From the NCBI RefSeq assembly GCF_003123685.1, contig NZ_QCYJ01000107.1, positions 1 through 64,000 on the forward strand: a stretch of 64,000 bases of DNA, given 5' to 3'. The first letter of the stretch is position 1, and every line of letters begins with the position of its first letter. The notes under the pieces were generated by a model. It was not told the DNA's origin. It made no database searches and saw only the letters and a list, made by a program, of their open reading frames with translations. A program made the translations under genes and the position numbers. This document shows, in pieces, positions 33,994 to 42,590 of the stretch. This DNA comes from Nocardia aurea. Lineage in GTDB: Bacteria; Actinomycetota; Actinomycetes; Mycobacteriales; Mycobacteriaceae.

Positions 33994-35560
33994 CTTGAGT
34001 TTTAAGCTCGGGCGGCCGGAGTGTGGGCCCTGGTTGATCTTGAATGAAGCCCTTGGGTGATGATTCCTCTTGCGACAGAGAGAACTTCGATCCAAGGGCT
34101 TCGTTGAACAGTGTGCACGACACCGGCTCGACCGGTGCGCTCGGGGACCTGTCGGGGTTCCGGCAGGAGTTGTATCGGTGTCTGACCGCACGAGCGGATG
34201 CGTTGTTCGAGCTGGCCGATGCGGTGTTGTGCTCGGACGGGCCGGTGCGCTCGTTGCCGGAGTTGTCGCTGGTCGGTGAGCATCGCCGAGGTCACGGCAG
34301 TGTTTACGGCGCGCTGGGCCGAGGCCGGATCGAGGTCGATCGGTTGCGGCGAACGCTGACCGCGGCGCCGTTGCCGCGAGCGGCTGACGGCCGGTTGGTG
34401 TTGGCGGTGGATATCACCAGTTGGCTACGCCCGGAAGCGCATACGTGTCCGCAGCGGATTCTGTGTCACACCTACGGCCGGGCCAAGGACTCTCACCTGA
34501 TGATCCCGGGGTGGCCGTACTCGGTGGTGTGCGCGCTGGAATCGGGGCGTAGTTCCTGGACCGCGCCGCTGGACGCTGTCCGCTTGACTCCCGGTGACGA
34601 CGCGGCCACGGTCACCGCCGTCCAGTTACGCATCGTGATCGGTAACCTGATCGAGGCCGGGCACTGGCGCCCGGGTGACCCCGATATCTGGGTCGTGACC
34701 GACTCCGGCTACGACTCGCCCCGGCTGGCGTTCCTGCTGGCCGATCTGCCCGTGGCCGTGTTGGGACGGATGCGTTCGGACCGGGTCCTGCGCCGGGCCG
34801 TACCGCCACGACTGCCCGGTATCAACGGTCGACCACCCCGTCACGGTGGTGAGTTCGTCTTCGGTGACCCGGCCATCTGGGGAGATCCCGCCACGGCAGC
34901 CACGACCGATACTCGGCTCTACGGTCCGGCCACCGCCAGATCGTGGAATCGGTTGCACCCGAGATTGACTCACCGCTCGTTCTGGGTCGCCGCGACCGGG
35001 GCACTGCCGGTGATCGAGGGCACCGTCATCCGACTCGACGTCGCTCGTCTGCCCTCGGGAGCGATCCCGAAACCGGTGTGGTTGTGGCACTCGGTCGTCG
35101 ACCTCGACGCCGCGATGGTGGATCTGTTGTGGCAGGCGTTCCTGCGCCGGTTCGATATCGAGCACACCTTCCGCATGCTGAAACAGACCCTCGGCTGGAC
35201 CAGTCCGAAACTGCGTGACCCGGCCTCAGCGGATCGGTGGATCTGGCTGCTGCTGGCGACCTACACCCAGCTACGCCTCGCCCGCGACCTCACCACCGAC
35301 CTCCGGCGCCCCTGGGAGAAACCCACTGCCCCGCAACGGCTTACACCCGCTGGGGTCAGGCGGGGGTTTCGGCACCTCCGCCCGAAGACCGCCTGCCCCG
35401 CCGGTGCGCCGAAACCCTCCCGACCCGGACCCGGACGACCCGCAGGCCACCCCAACCAGCGCCCGGCACCACGCTACGACGTGCACATCAAGACCGCCGG
35501 CAACGCCAGAGCATCGAAACCGGCCGGACCACGACCACGCCGCAGAGCTTAAAACTCAAG
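33994..35560 (+). mobile_element. IS701-like insertion sequence, about 1.57 kb
   Basis: Perfect 15-bp inverted repeats (CTTGAGTTTTAAGCT at 33994-34008; complement at 35546-35560) bound a single transposase gene. CTAG lies directly outside each end (33990-33993 and 35561-35564), matching the 4-bp CTAG target duplication known for the IS701 family. The element looks intact. Confidence 0.88.
34044..35552 (+). CDS. IS701/IS4-superfamily transposase, 502 aa
   Basis: The DDE core is visible: LVLAVDITSW near 115, WVVTDSGYDSP near 216, and FLRRFDIEHTFRMLKQTLGW near 370, the last fitting the R-x3-E-x6-K signature of IS4-type enzymes. The C-terminal tail is basic and rich in Arg and Pro. The gene fills the whole element. 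Length and motifs suggest a functional enzyme. The start is uncertain because no good ribosome site precedes the ATG at 34044. Confidence 0.9.
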   Translation: MKPLGDDSSCDRENFDPRASLNSVHDTGSTGALGDLSGFRQELYRCLTARADALFELADAVLCSDGPVRSLPELSLVGEHRRGHGSVYGALGRGRIEVDRLRRTLTAAPLPRAADGRLVLAVDITSWLRPEAHTCPQRILCHTYGRAKDSHLMIPGWPYSVVCALESGRSSWTAPLDAVRLTPGDDAATVTAVQLRIVIGNLIEAGHWRPGDPDIWVVTDSGYDSPRLAFLLADLPVAVLGRMRSDRVLRRAVPPRLPGINGRPPRHGGEFVFGDPAIWGDPATAATTDTRLYGPATARSWNRLHPRLTHRSFWVAATGALPVIEGTVIRLDVARLPSGAIPKPVWLWHSVVDLDAAMVDLLWQAFLRRFDIEHTFRMLKQTLGWTSPKLRDPASADRWIWLLLATYTQLRLARDLTTDLRRPWEKPTAPQRLTPAGVRRGFRHLRPKTACPAGAPKPSRPGPGRPAGHPNQRPAPRYDVHIKTAGNARASKPAGPRPRRRA

Positions 35561-35571
35561 CTAGTCCCTAG

Positions 35572-35874
35572 CTGTACTACACGGTGGAGTTGCGCTGGCG
35601 TACCGAACCTCAGGCATGGTCGAAGACCCGACACCACGGTAGCCCGATCCAAATCGCCGCTGCACTCGATGAACTGGTCGTACGTATTCGCCTCGACCCC
35701 GCTGTTGCGAAGGCGTGCCGGTAAGGAGCGGCGCAAGTCTGCTACACGGCAGTCGGCTGGCACAACCACGAAGTCGTCGAAAAGCGCACCGAAACAATCG
35801 GTCTCACGGATCTTCCCGACGTCCTACACAGCCACGCCTCGGCCCTGCGCGAGAGAGCAACGATGAACGGGTAG
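35572..35874 (+). pseudogene. Broken small gene beside the IS701-like element
   Basis: One reading frame encodes YYTVELRWRTEPQAWSKTRH, then SPIQIAAALDELVVRIRL, an in-frame TAA at 35722-35724, and then QVCYTAVGWHNHEVVEKRTE, TIGLTDLPDVLHSHASAL and a stop at 35872-35874. Both halves look like real protein in the same frame, so the TAA appears to be a nonsense change. No start codon is seen, probably because the 5' end was lost near the insertion. The family is not certain; a small immunity-type protein is possible. Confidence 0.5.
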
Positions 35875-35980
35875 ATATGTTTGTTCATAGGAATAGTTGC
35901 TAGATTGCCTGTCGAGTAATTGATCTTCGACGGTGGCTGTCAGGTCTACTGCACCGCGCTCCTGATAGCCTCGAAACCCG

Positions 35981-36029
35981 GGGTTGCTGCACGGGTTGGT
36001 GACCCTGTCACCAACCCGTGCAGCAGCCC
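35981..36029. terminator. Long near-perfect hairpin beside the IS3 element
   Basis: GCTGCACGGGTTGGTGAC (35986-36003) pairs perfectly with 36007-36024 across a 3-base loop. The stem extends outward to 35981-36029 with one G-U pair. It lies just outside the left IS3 end. It may be a terminator without U-tract, or a relic of another element. Confidence 0.6.
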
Positions 36030-36088
36030 TGAGCAGTCCCCGATAACGAGTCCACCCGGGATCAGAGCCAGGTGATGTCGTTGCGTGT

Positions 36089-36928
36089 TCAGTTGATCCC
36101 GCAGCCCACCGAGTGGTGGGTGTGGGTGCAGGCCGCAGCGTACTCGGCTGGTGTTCGGTAGCCCAGGGCGGAATGCCGGTGCCGTAGGTTGTGGTCGGTT
36201 TTGAAGTCGCCGATCACCACTCGGGCTTCGAGCAGGCTGGTCCAGTGGTTGCGGTTCAAGCATTCGGTCCGCAACCTGCGGTTGAACGATTCGATGTACC
36301 CGTTGTTCCACGGCGTACCGGGCGGTATGTAGGACATGCCGATCTTGTCAGCGCAGAACTGTTGCAGCGCAACGGAAATCAGCTCGGGTCCGTTGTCCAT
36401 CCGCAACACCCGTGGTGGGCCACCTGTCGTGGCGAACACCTTCGCCAGCTCGGCGACGAGCCGCTCGGCGGTGATCGAACGCTCCACCACGTGCAGTAGT
36501 GATTCGCGGGTGTGTTCGTCGATCATCGACGCGATCTTCACCGCCCGCCCGTCCACAGTAAAATCGAACTGGAAGTCCAACGCCCACACCACCTTCGGTG
36601 CGTCGGCCTCGATCGGCGGCACCGACGATACCCCGGCGCGTTTGCGCGGGTGATGCTCGCGGACCTGTAGTCCTTCCTCGCGCCACAGTCGGTGGACCTT
36701 CTTGATGTTCACACCGCTGCCCTCGTCGAACCGCAGCGCGGCCCAGGCGCGGCGGAACCCGTGGCCGGGGTGTTTCACCGCGTAGGACCGCAACCAGGCC
36801 CGCAACACCGCGTCCGGATCGGCCACGGTGACCGCGACGGGCAGCCGACGGCAGGTGGATCGGTTCAGCCCGACGACCTTGCACGCGAACCGTTGCGACA
36901 TGCCCATGACCGTCATGAGCATGTCCAC
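36089..36928 (-). CDS. IS3-family transposase OrfB (catalytic), 279 aa
   Basis: The integrase core carries the DDE residues: VVWALDFQFD, LRMDNGPELIS and GYIESFNRRLRTE. An HTH_21-type segment precedes it (LRSYAVKHPGHGFRRAW, NIKKVHRLWREEGLQVR). The frame is open upstream of 36928 (LDPATKRRAVDM), so it is made by -1 frameshifting from orfA at the AAAATTTT run near its stop. The OrfAB fusion would be the active enzyme. Confidence 0.92.
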   Translation of the reverse strand: MDMLMTVMGMSQRFACKVVGLNRSTCRRLPVAVTVADPDAVLRAWLRSYAVKHPGHGFRRAWAALRFDEGSGVNIKKVHRLWREEGLQVREHHPRKRAGVSSVPPIEADAPKVVWALDFQFDFTVDGRAVKIASMIDEHTRESLLHVVERSITAERLVAELAKVFATTGGPPRVLRMDNGPELISVALQQFCADKIGMSYIPPGTPWNNGYIESFNRRLRTECLNRNHWTSLLEARVVIGDFKTDHNLRHRHSALGYRTPAEYAAACTHTHHSVGCGIN

Positions 36929-36951
36929 GGCTCGACGCTTGGTGGCCGGGT

Positions 36952-37233
36952 CTAAAATTTTCCCTTCGCGATCTCCCGCAACGCGTCTTTCTCCAGCTCG
37001 GCGTCGGCGAGAAGCCTTTTCAGCCTTGCGTTCTGCTCGCGGAGTTCTTTGAGTTCCTTCGCGGCGTCGGTGTCGACACCGCCGTACTGGCGGCGCCAGT
37101 TGTAGAGCGTGGCCGCGGAGATCCCGAGGTCGGCGGCAACCTCCTCCCCCGTCTTCCCCGCAGCGGTCAGCTCGTCGGCACGGCGCAGCTTCCGCACGAT
37201 GTCCTCAGCGGAGTGCCGTTTGCGTCCTGCCAT
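36952..37233 (-). CDS. IS3-family OrfA (helix-turn-helix), 93 aa
   Basis: It begins MAGRKRHSAEDIVRKLRRAD, with the helix-turn-helix VAADLGISAATLYNWRRQYG and a leucine-zipper helix (AKELKELREQNARLKRLLAD). The C-terminus EIAKGKF lies on the AAAATTTT slippery run, where a -1 shift would enter orfB. Alone, OrfA usually represses transposition. Confidence 0.9.
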   Translation of the reverse strand: MAGRKRHSAEDIVRKLRRADELTAAGKTGEEVAADLGISAATLYNWRRQYGGVDTDAAKELKELREQNARLKRLLADAELEKDALREIAKGKF

Positions 37234-37294
37234 GTGGATCAGTGTCCTCTCCCGGCCTTCATCAGGCCGAACAGGACTCTAATCCAGGGTGGAC

Positions 37295-37436
37295 CCATCT
37301 ACCGGGAGCGGCTCAGCCCCACCAGACCATCACAACCGCTGAGAATCCACAGCCGACGAAGCTGGCCAGCACGGTCCGTGTCGAATTGGTCCGTGTCGAC
37401 GGAAACTGGCTGATCTCGCAGTTCGAACCGATCTGA
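37295..37436 (+). pseudogene. C-terminal fragment resembling an Mce-associated protein
   Basis: The frame after the IS3 right end reads PQPTKLASTVRVELVRVDGN, then WLISQFEPI and stop. This matches the usual end of Mce-associated membrane proteins (a VDGxWLIxxFxPV-type tail). No 5' part is seen on the other side of the IS, so the gene was cut and its start lost. Confidence 0.55.
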
Positions 37437-37864
37437 GCGGCATTCCGTCGAGATCATTGAACCGCCACACGCCGATCGGCGTCCGTCACATCAGTTGCTG
37501 GGATATGCTGGGCGTGTTCGCCGAGCGCTATTCCAGCGTATCGGGACGGACGAATTCGAAGCCTGCTGCCAGACCTGTTACCGCAGCTTCGCTCGAACAT
37601 CGCGAATCAGGTGTTCTCCGACGACATTACAAGCCCGCACCGCGTCGATGTACTCGGGCAGCGCTGGCCCCCGATTCGATGCTAGCTGACTATTGCGCTC
37701 AATATCGGCGAGCGAGTGTGTCATCTCGTCTATAGTCGGGACTGCACCAGTGATGACCCGCGCAGATGGTCCACAACAAGCCATGGAGATCCCAGCGGAC
37801 CTGTCGGGCTCCCATCGAGTTGCTGGGATTCTTATAGGGCAAGGGGAATGGTTCAGAGGGCGCT
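37437..37864. other. Intergenic, no intact gene
   Basis: About 430 bases. A short minus-strand frame at 37578-37724 (MTHSLADIERNSQLASNRGP) looks protein-like but has a poor ribosome site and no family. The rest holds the upstream region of the GGDEF gene. Confidence 0.35.
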
Positions 37865-39199
37865 ATGGAGGAGCTTCTGCGTTCGGATTTGATATCGCGG
37901 TGGTGGCAGGTGCTCAACCCCACCGGCGATGCAGCGATATCGTTCTTGCAGGCGCGTGATGTGCTGGATGACTTGGTCGCGGCACTCGAGGCTGGGCTTA
38001 CCGCAGATCCCTTCAACGCCGCTGTGGGTCTACGTGTCGGAGAGCGCGTCGCAGCCTTGGGTTTTATCGATCCGGGCGTGCCCGCCGCGTCGGTGGAGGT
38101 GCTGCATGGCCTGGCGGAGCGCGGAGTCGCAGGTCTTGCGCAGACTGTCGCGGAGCGTCGCATTACAGCGTTACTGGTCGCCGTGGGGCAAGGGCATCAG
38201 CGGTCGTCTCGGCCCGAAGCCTTTTCGGTACCTGTTGGCGCCGACGCGGCGGACATGCGGGCCGCTGGAGCGGACGAGCGGGGAGATCGGTTCCGCATGG
38301 TATTCGACCACCTGGCGGTGGCGGTCGCCATCGGTGACACCGAGGGAAACCTGGTGGAGGTCAACCAGTGTCTGGCCGACATGATCGGTGTACGAATCGA
38401 GGAGTTGCGAGGGTGCTCGATCTTCCGCTTCGCCCATCCGGACGACGCTGCAGAGATCGACAACCTGGTGTTCGACAGACTGGTTCGGGCACGTCAGGGC
38501 ACAGTGCGGCTGGAGCGTCGAATAGTTCGCGCCATCGGCGAGGTGGTCTGGGTCGCTTTTTCGATCACATTTGTGAGGGGGGCACATGGGCAGGCGGACT
38601 ATCTACTGGCTGTCGGGGAGGACGTGACACAGCGGCACCGGCTCCAAGAGGAACTGCACTGGCAGGCCCGCCATGACCAACTCACCGGTCTGTCCAACCG
38701 GCGGCACCTGCTGGAGGAGATCGAGAAAATGGGAGCGATAGCCGGACATGACGGACGGGTCGGATTGTGTTTCGTCGATCTCGACAGATTCAAGGAAATC
38801 AACGACTGCTACGGCCACGGAGTCGGTGATCAGGTTCTGCGTGCCGTTGCGACTCGTATGCGCGACAGCCTCGCTGCCGAGGGCTCCCTGCTTGCTCGGC
38901 TCGGGGGCGACGAATTCGTCGTGCTGATCTCGCCGCCCGTCGACGTCGACAGCGTCGGCGGCGTCGCCGACACGCTGGTGTCAGCGTTGGCGGATCCGAT
39001 CCTTGTCGGTGAGCACAGTGTCCAGGTGTCGGCCAGTGTCGGTGCCGTCGTGACCGTAGTGGCCGGCGTGCGGCCCGAGGAGTTGCTCGACGCTGCGGAC
39101 CGTGAGCTTTACCGTGCCAAGAACAGTGGCAAGGAACGGTGGGCGCTGCAGGTGCTCGATACCGGGACACACACGAAGAGGGACGCCGGGAACATTTAG
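37865..39199 (+). CDS. PAS-GGDEF diguanylate cyclase, 444 aa
   Basis: The enzyme should make cyclic di-GMP from two GTP. An N-terminal domain of about 125 residues (MEELLRSDLISRWWQVLNPT) is of unknown type. A PAS domain follows (RFRMVFDHLAVAVAIGDTEG, CLADMIGVRIEELRGCSIFR) with its PAC tail (LLAVGEDVTQRH). The GGDEF domain has HDQLTGLSNRRHLLEEI and the active motif RLGGDEFVVL near 347. No RxxD inhibition site precedes it. No membrane segment is visible, so it is probably cytoplasmic. Confidence 0.9.
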   Translation: MEELLRSDLISRWWQVLNPTGDAAISFLQARDVLDDLVAALEAGLTADPFNAAVGLRVGERVAALGFIDPGVPAASVEVLHGLAERGVAGLAQTVAERRITALLVAVGQGHQRSSRPEAFSVPVGADAADMRAAGADERGDRFRMVFDHLAVAVAIGDTEGNLVEVNQCLADMIGVRIEELRGCSIFRFAHPDDAAEIDNLVFDRLVRARQGTVRLERRIVRAIGEVVWVAFSITFVRGAHGQADYLLAVGEDVTQRHRLQEELHWQARHDQLTGLSNRRHLLEEIEKMGAIAGHDGRVGLCFVDLDRFKEINDCYGHGVGDQVLRAVATRMRDSLAAEGSLLARLGGDEFVVLISPPVDVDSVGGVADTLVSALADPILVGEHSVQVSASVGAVVTVVAGVRPEELLDAADRELYRAKNSGKERWALQVLDTGTHTKRDAGNI

Positions 39200-39805
39200 C
39201 CCGAACAAATGACCAGCAGATGCCAGCACTCCGGGGGAGCCGTCAGTCCGGTCGCGGTATTCGGCACCATAGAACCGAATCGTGTTCTCCGCTGGCGCGA
39301 TCAGTGCCTGCGGGTCCGGGCAAAGTGTATTTCCTTCGTAGCCACCTGCTGTTGCTGCGACCACCCTTGTTGGCGGCACGGACCACCGCAGTACGCCGGT
39401 ATGAGCGTTTCGCCGAGAAGGATCAACTCGCGTAGGTCGGGCTCGGTGTTGGTCCAGATGCCGCTCGGCTGCGCGAGCACGGCGTCGTATGAGGAGAGTC
39501 CGCACCTGCCTGGATACCCGAACCGGACACACGGTGGGATCACCGGAGTGATGACGGTCTCGCCGCAGATCGCGCTGAACCTTGCCGATCCCGAGACTCC
39601 GGATCTGGGAGCAGGACCGGGCTTGCTCGAACTGGAGATGTTCGAACGCCCACATATCAGCTCGACCGTCGCGCCTGGAGAAGCGATCGGTGCCGAGCGC
39701 AAGTTGCCCTCGGCTCAGCGGTGCCGATCGCTTCTGTTCGATGAGCGTCGAGGTTTCGATTATTCTCATCGGCACCCGGAAACGCTCGGATTGGACAGGG
39801 CGGAT
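39200..39805. other. About 600 bases with no intact gene
   Basis: Open frames exist on both strands but none has a ribosome site or clear family. Some minus-strand stretches look protein-like (for example ILLGETLIPAYCGG), so this may be a decayed gene. It lies beside the SDR pseudogene. Confidence 0.35.
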
Positions 39806-40720
39806 CACCTGAGTGGTGGGCTCGGATAGATAGCATCCAGATTTCCGCCATAGAGCGGGAGATCGGGATTGCCACCAAGCTCTCGAACGATGGTGTTCAA
39901 CGGCGCCAGCGCCTCTTCCATCTCACCTTTCGCGACCAGGAAGGAACGAACGTGGAACGCGGAGACGAGTTGCAGGTTGCGGTCACGCTCGTTCTCGGGT
40001 TTCGGCAGCTCACCTGTGAACGGCGGAGGAAACACTGCTGCGAGACCGAGGCAGACCAGCTCTTCATATGCTGCGAAGAGTTGAGGATCGCCCAGAACAG
40101 TCTCGACGCGGTCCCGGCGGTCGACCATGTTCCAGTAGTTCTCGGCGACCTCGTCCCCGGTGTGCCTGCGCGGGGTGCCTGCGTACACGCCCTTGGGGCC
40201 TTCAGTGCGACGCTCAGCGACAGGACATCAGTACGCGAAGCCCAGTTAATGCTCAGCGAAACCTTGGCCTGGCTGGAGCCCGGCATGTAGCCGATGCGCC
40301 CGTGGTGAAGAGCAGGGCCCGTCACCACGCGCGATCATTTCGGGTAGCACTGCCTGCATAGTGGTGGTCGCCCCCAGAACCTGGACTCGAACTGCTCGAG
40401 CACGTTGTCGTCGTCGAGCGAGAGCACATCGACCAGGTCCGACATGTTGGGCAACCGGCTGTATTCGAGTACATCGATCCGACCCAGTCGCTATCGGATC
40501 TCCGAGATGGCGGTGCTGAGCTGTAGACGATCCATCACGTCGGCGACGCCGACGAGGGCCTCGATACCCTCGTTCGGCGAGGTTCGCCGCGAAGTCGTCC
40601 AGGCTGTCCTGGCGTCGTGCGATCATCCCGATCCGGTAACCCTCTCGCCCGAATCGGCGAGCCAGCCCCCTCCCGGATCTCCGGTCCCATACCCACGACC
40701 AGAAGTGCCTTCGCAGTCAC
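39806..40720 (-). pseudogene. SDR-family oxidoreductase pseudogene
   Basis: Starting at the GTG at 40720 (AGAGGA upstream), the frame reads VTAKALLVVGMGPEI, then shifts in a GGGGG run; the next frame gives LARRFGREGYRIGMIARRQD. Later pieces in other frames are TMQAVLPEMIARGD, RIGYMPGSSQAKVSLSINWA and GVYAGTPRRHTG. Together they give a classic short-chain dehydrogenase broken by at least three frameshifts. It resembles the intact SDR at 51403-52131. The final 110 codons (NYWNMVDRRDRVETVLGDPQ onward) are open. Confidence 0.75.
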
Positions 40721-41012
40721 ATTTTCCTCTATCACTCGGTTGCTTACAGTTGCCGGTCGCAGCAGGGCCGGTGGTCTACCGGTTTCCGTCGCCCGACCAC
40801 GTCCTGGGGTCGGCTGTGCCTCGGCGCATTCTTCGAGTGGACGACCCAGGATGCCGCGACAACATGATGTTCCAAGTGCGCGCAGATCGACCGACTCACC
40901 TGCAAGTGGCTCACCCGCTCTTCCTGTTTGACGGGCATCTCGGGATGAGTGGGCGTCGAACGTGGTGAGGATCGTCCTCGCTACCCGCAGCCGCCCTGGC
41001 TCATCCCGCTGA

Positions 41013-41050
41013 GGCTAGCTAAAATTAACTAGCTATATGGTATGTAATTG
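41013..41050 (+). promoter_or_regulatory. AT-rich region with TAGCTA repeats upstream of the SDR gene
   Basis: TAGCTAAAATTAACTAGCTA (41016-41035) has two TAGCTA units in a short AT-rich block, unlike the GC-rich surroundings. It lies about 55 bases upstream of the start and may hold the promoter and an operator. Confidence 0.4.
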
Positions 41051-41088
41051 GCGTCACCCAGACAACTCGATTGTTAGGACCGAAGACA

Positions 41089-41985
41089 TTGACTACATCT
41101 CCCTTCACCTCCCGTGCGCTCGCGGGTAAGCGAGTACTGATCACCGGTGGCGGTACCGGTCTGGGCCGGGGTGTCGCACGACATCTGGTAGAACTCGGCG
41201 CGGAGGTGCATCTGTGGGGCCGGCGACCGGAGGCACTCAAGGAGTCCGCCGCGAACGCTGCGAGTTCTCGCCGTGGCGCCGCGTTTTGGCACACGGTCGA
41301 TGTACGCGACCCGGATCGGGTTTCGATGGTCATGGACGACATCTGGACCACTCATGGACCGCTGACAAGTGTCATCAACAACGCTGCCGCGAACTTCATC
41401 GCTCCGACGGAGTCGTTGAGTCCGCGTGCATTCGAGGCAGTCGCCTCAACGGTGATGAAGGGCTCGTTTTATACGGCGCACGCGGCGGCGAGTCGATGGA
41501 TCAAGGACGGGATACCCGGCGTCATATTGTCCACGTTGACGACGTGGATTTGGACGGGCTCCGCGTTTGTCGTGCCCTCGGCGATGTCCAAGGCCGCGGT
41601 TCATGCCATGACGATGTCGCTGGCGGTCGAATGGGCCAGGTACGGAATCCGGCTCAATGCCATTGCTGCGGGGCCGATCCCGACCGATTACGCCTGGGAG
41701 ATGCTCAGTCCCACCGAGAAGAGTTCAATCGGCGCCACCCAACCCGACCAGATCCCGATGGGACGCACCGGCACCGTCGAGGAGTTGGCCAACCTCACAG
41801 CGTTTCTGCTCTCGGATGCCTGTGACTATCTGACGGGGCAGACTATCGCCATGGACGGTGGTCAAATGCTCGCGGGCCCGGGTACCTTCGCTGGTTTGAC
41901 GTCGCTGTCGGCGGAGGACTGGGCAGAAGCGCGCGAGCGTAGCAAAGCCGCGACCGAAGCCGCCAAGGCTCAACGCGCAGTCTGA
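41089..41985 (+). CDS. SDR oxidoreductase, 2,4-dienoyl-CoA-reductase-like, 298 aa
   Basis: The Rossmann motif is ITGGGTGLGRG, followed by WGRRPE. VINNAAANFIAPTESLSPRA resembles the 2,4-dienoyl-CoA reductase branch (NNAAxNFxxPxExLS). In that branch a Ser/Lys set replaces the classic Tyr; here VPSAMSKAAVHAM carries the Lys. DYLTGQTIAMDGGQ is the usual C-terminal motif. The TTG at 41089 follows AGGA at a good distance. It would reduce double bonds of unsaturated acyl-CoAs during beta-oxidation. Confidence 0.82.
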   Translation: MTTSPFTSRALAGKRVLITGGGTGLGRGVARHLVELGAEVHLWGRRPEALKESAANAASSRRGAAFWHTVDVRDPDRVSMVMDDIWTTHGPLTSVINNAAANFIAPTESLSPRAFEAVASTVMKGSFYTAHAAASRWIKDGIPGVILSTLTTWIWTGSAFVVPSAMSKAAVHAMTMSLAVEWARYGIRLNAIAAGPIPTDYAWEMLSPTEKSSIGATQPDQIPMGRTGTVEELANLTAFLLSDACDYLTGQTIAMDGGQMLAGPGTFAGLTSLSAEDWAEARERSKAATEAAKAQRAV

Positions 41986-42590
41986 TGCCCGGCATTCTCG
42001 CCCGGAACGGGCTCGACATTCCGCTGTCGGCGTCAGCACGCCGCGCAAACCGGCTCGCCCCCTATTCGATGAATCGGGTGCTGTATTCACCAGTCGCTCG
42101 GCAGGATTCGTATCCTGGGTGGATCGGTTCTGACGCGACCAGCCATCTGTAGTTCGAGAATGATCCGGTCGACGTGGCCTTCGACGGTTCCGCTGTTGCA
42201 GGCCACGGTATGACCGTCGGTGACGGCTTCCTGGACGCGGCAGAGGCGGACGGACGAACCTAGCTCCGGTCGAGGTTCGTCGTCGACATCGCGCTGGTGC
42301 AACCGGGGCTCGAGTACGTCAGGTGGCCGCACCTGTTCGCCCGTATCGGCGCTGACGCGGTCGAGGTCGACGATCTCGCATTGGTTCGTAGCCGGACAGT
42401 CGGAGTCTCGCTGGATCGGTCAAAGCAATATCGTTCGGCGGCAGGTCTGTTCGGCGCTCAGGATCTGCTGCCAGAGGGGAATGTCGCGACCGACGTCCGT
42501 CGACATGCGGCCCGCCAACCAGGCTCGTCCCTTCGCATTGGGTATCAACGTCGATGCTCTCGTGTTGGTGCCCGAATTCCGTTGGAAATA
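41986..42590. other. About 600 bases with no intact gene
   Basis: Several frames are open but broken. Parts of the minus strand look coding-like (for example RDIPLWQQI), suggesting a decayed gene. No family could be named with confidence. Confidence 0.35.

Larger units (their letters stand above)
36050..37294 (-). mobile_element. IS3-family insertion sequence, about 1.25 kb
   Basis: The ends show matching inverted repeats: the left reads GTCCACCCGGGATCAGAG and the right, inverted, GTCCACCCTGGATTAGAG. Inside are orfA and orfB with a -1 frameshift arrangement. No target duplication is evident. Confidence 0.82.

Noticed and set aside
38981..39808. 275-codon minus-strand frame overlapping the end of the GGDEF gene
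   Set aside because: It overlaps the conserved GGDEF domain on the other strand and lacks family features; part of it may be decayed coding sequence, but not as this frame.
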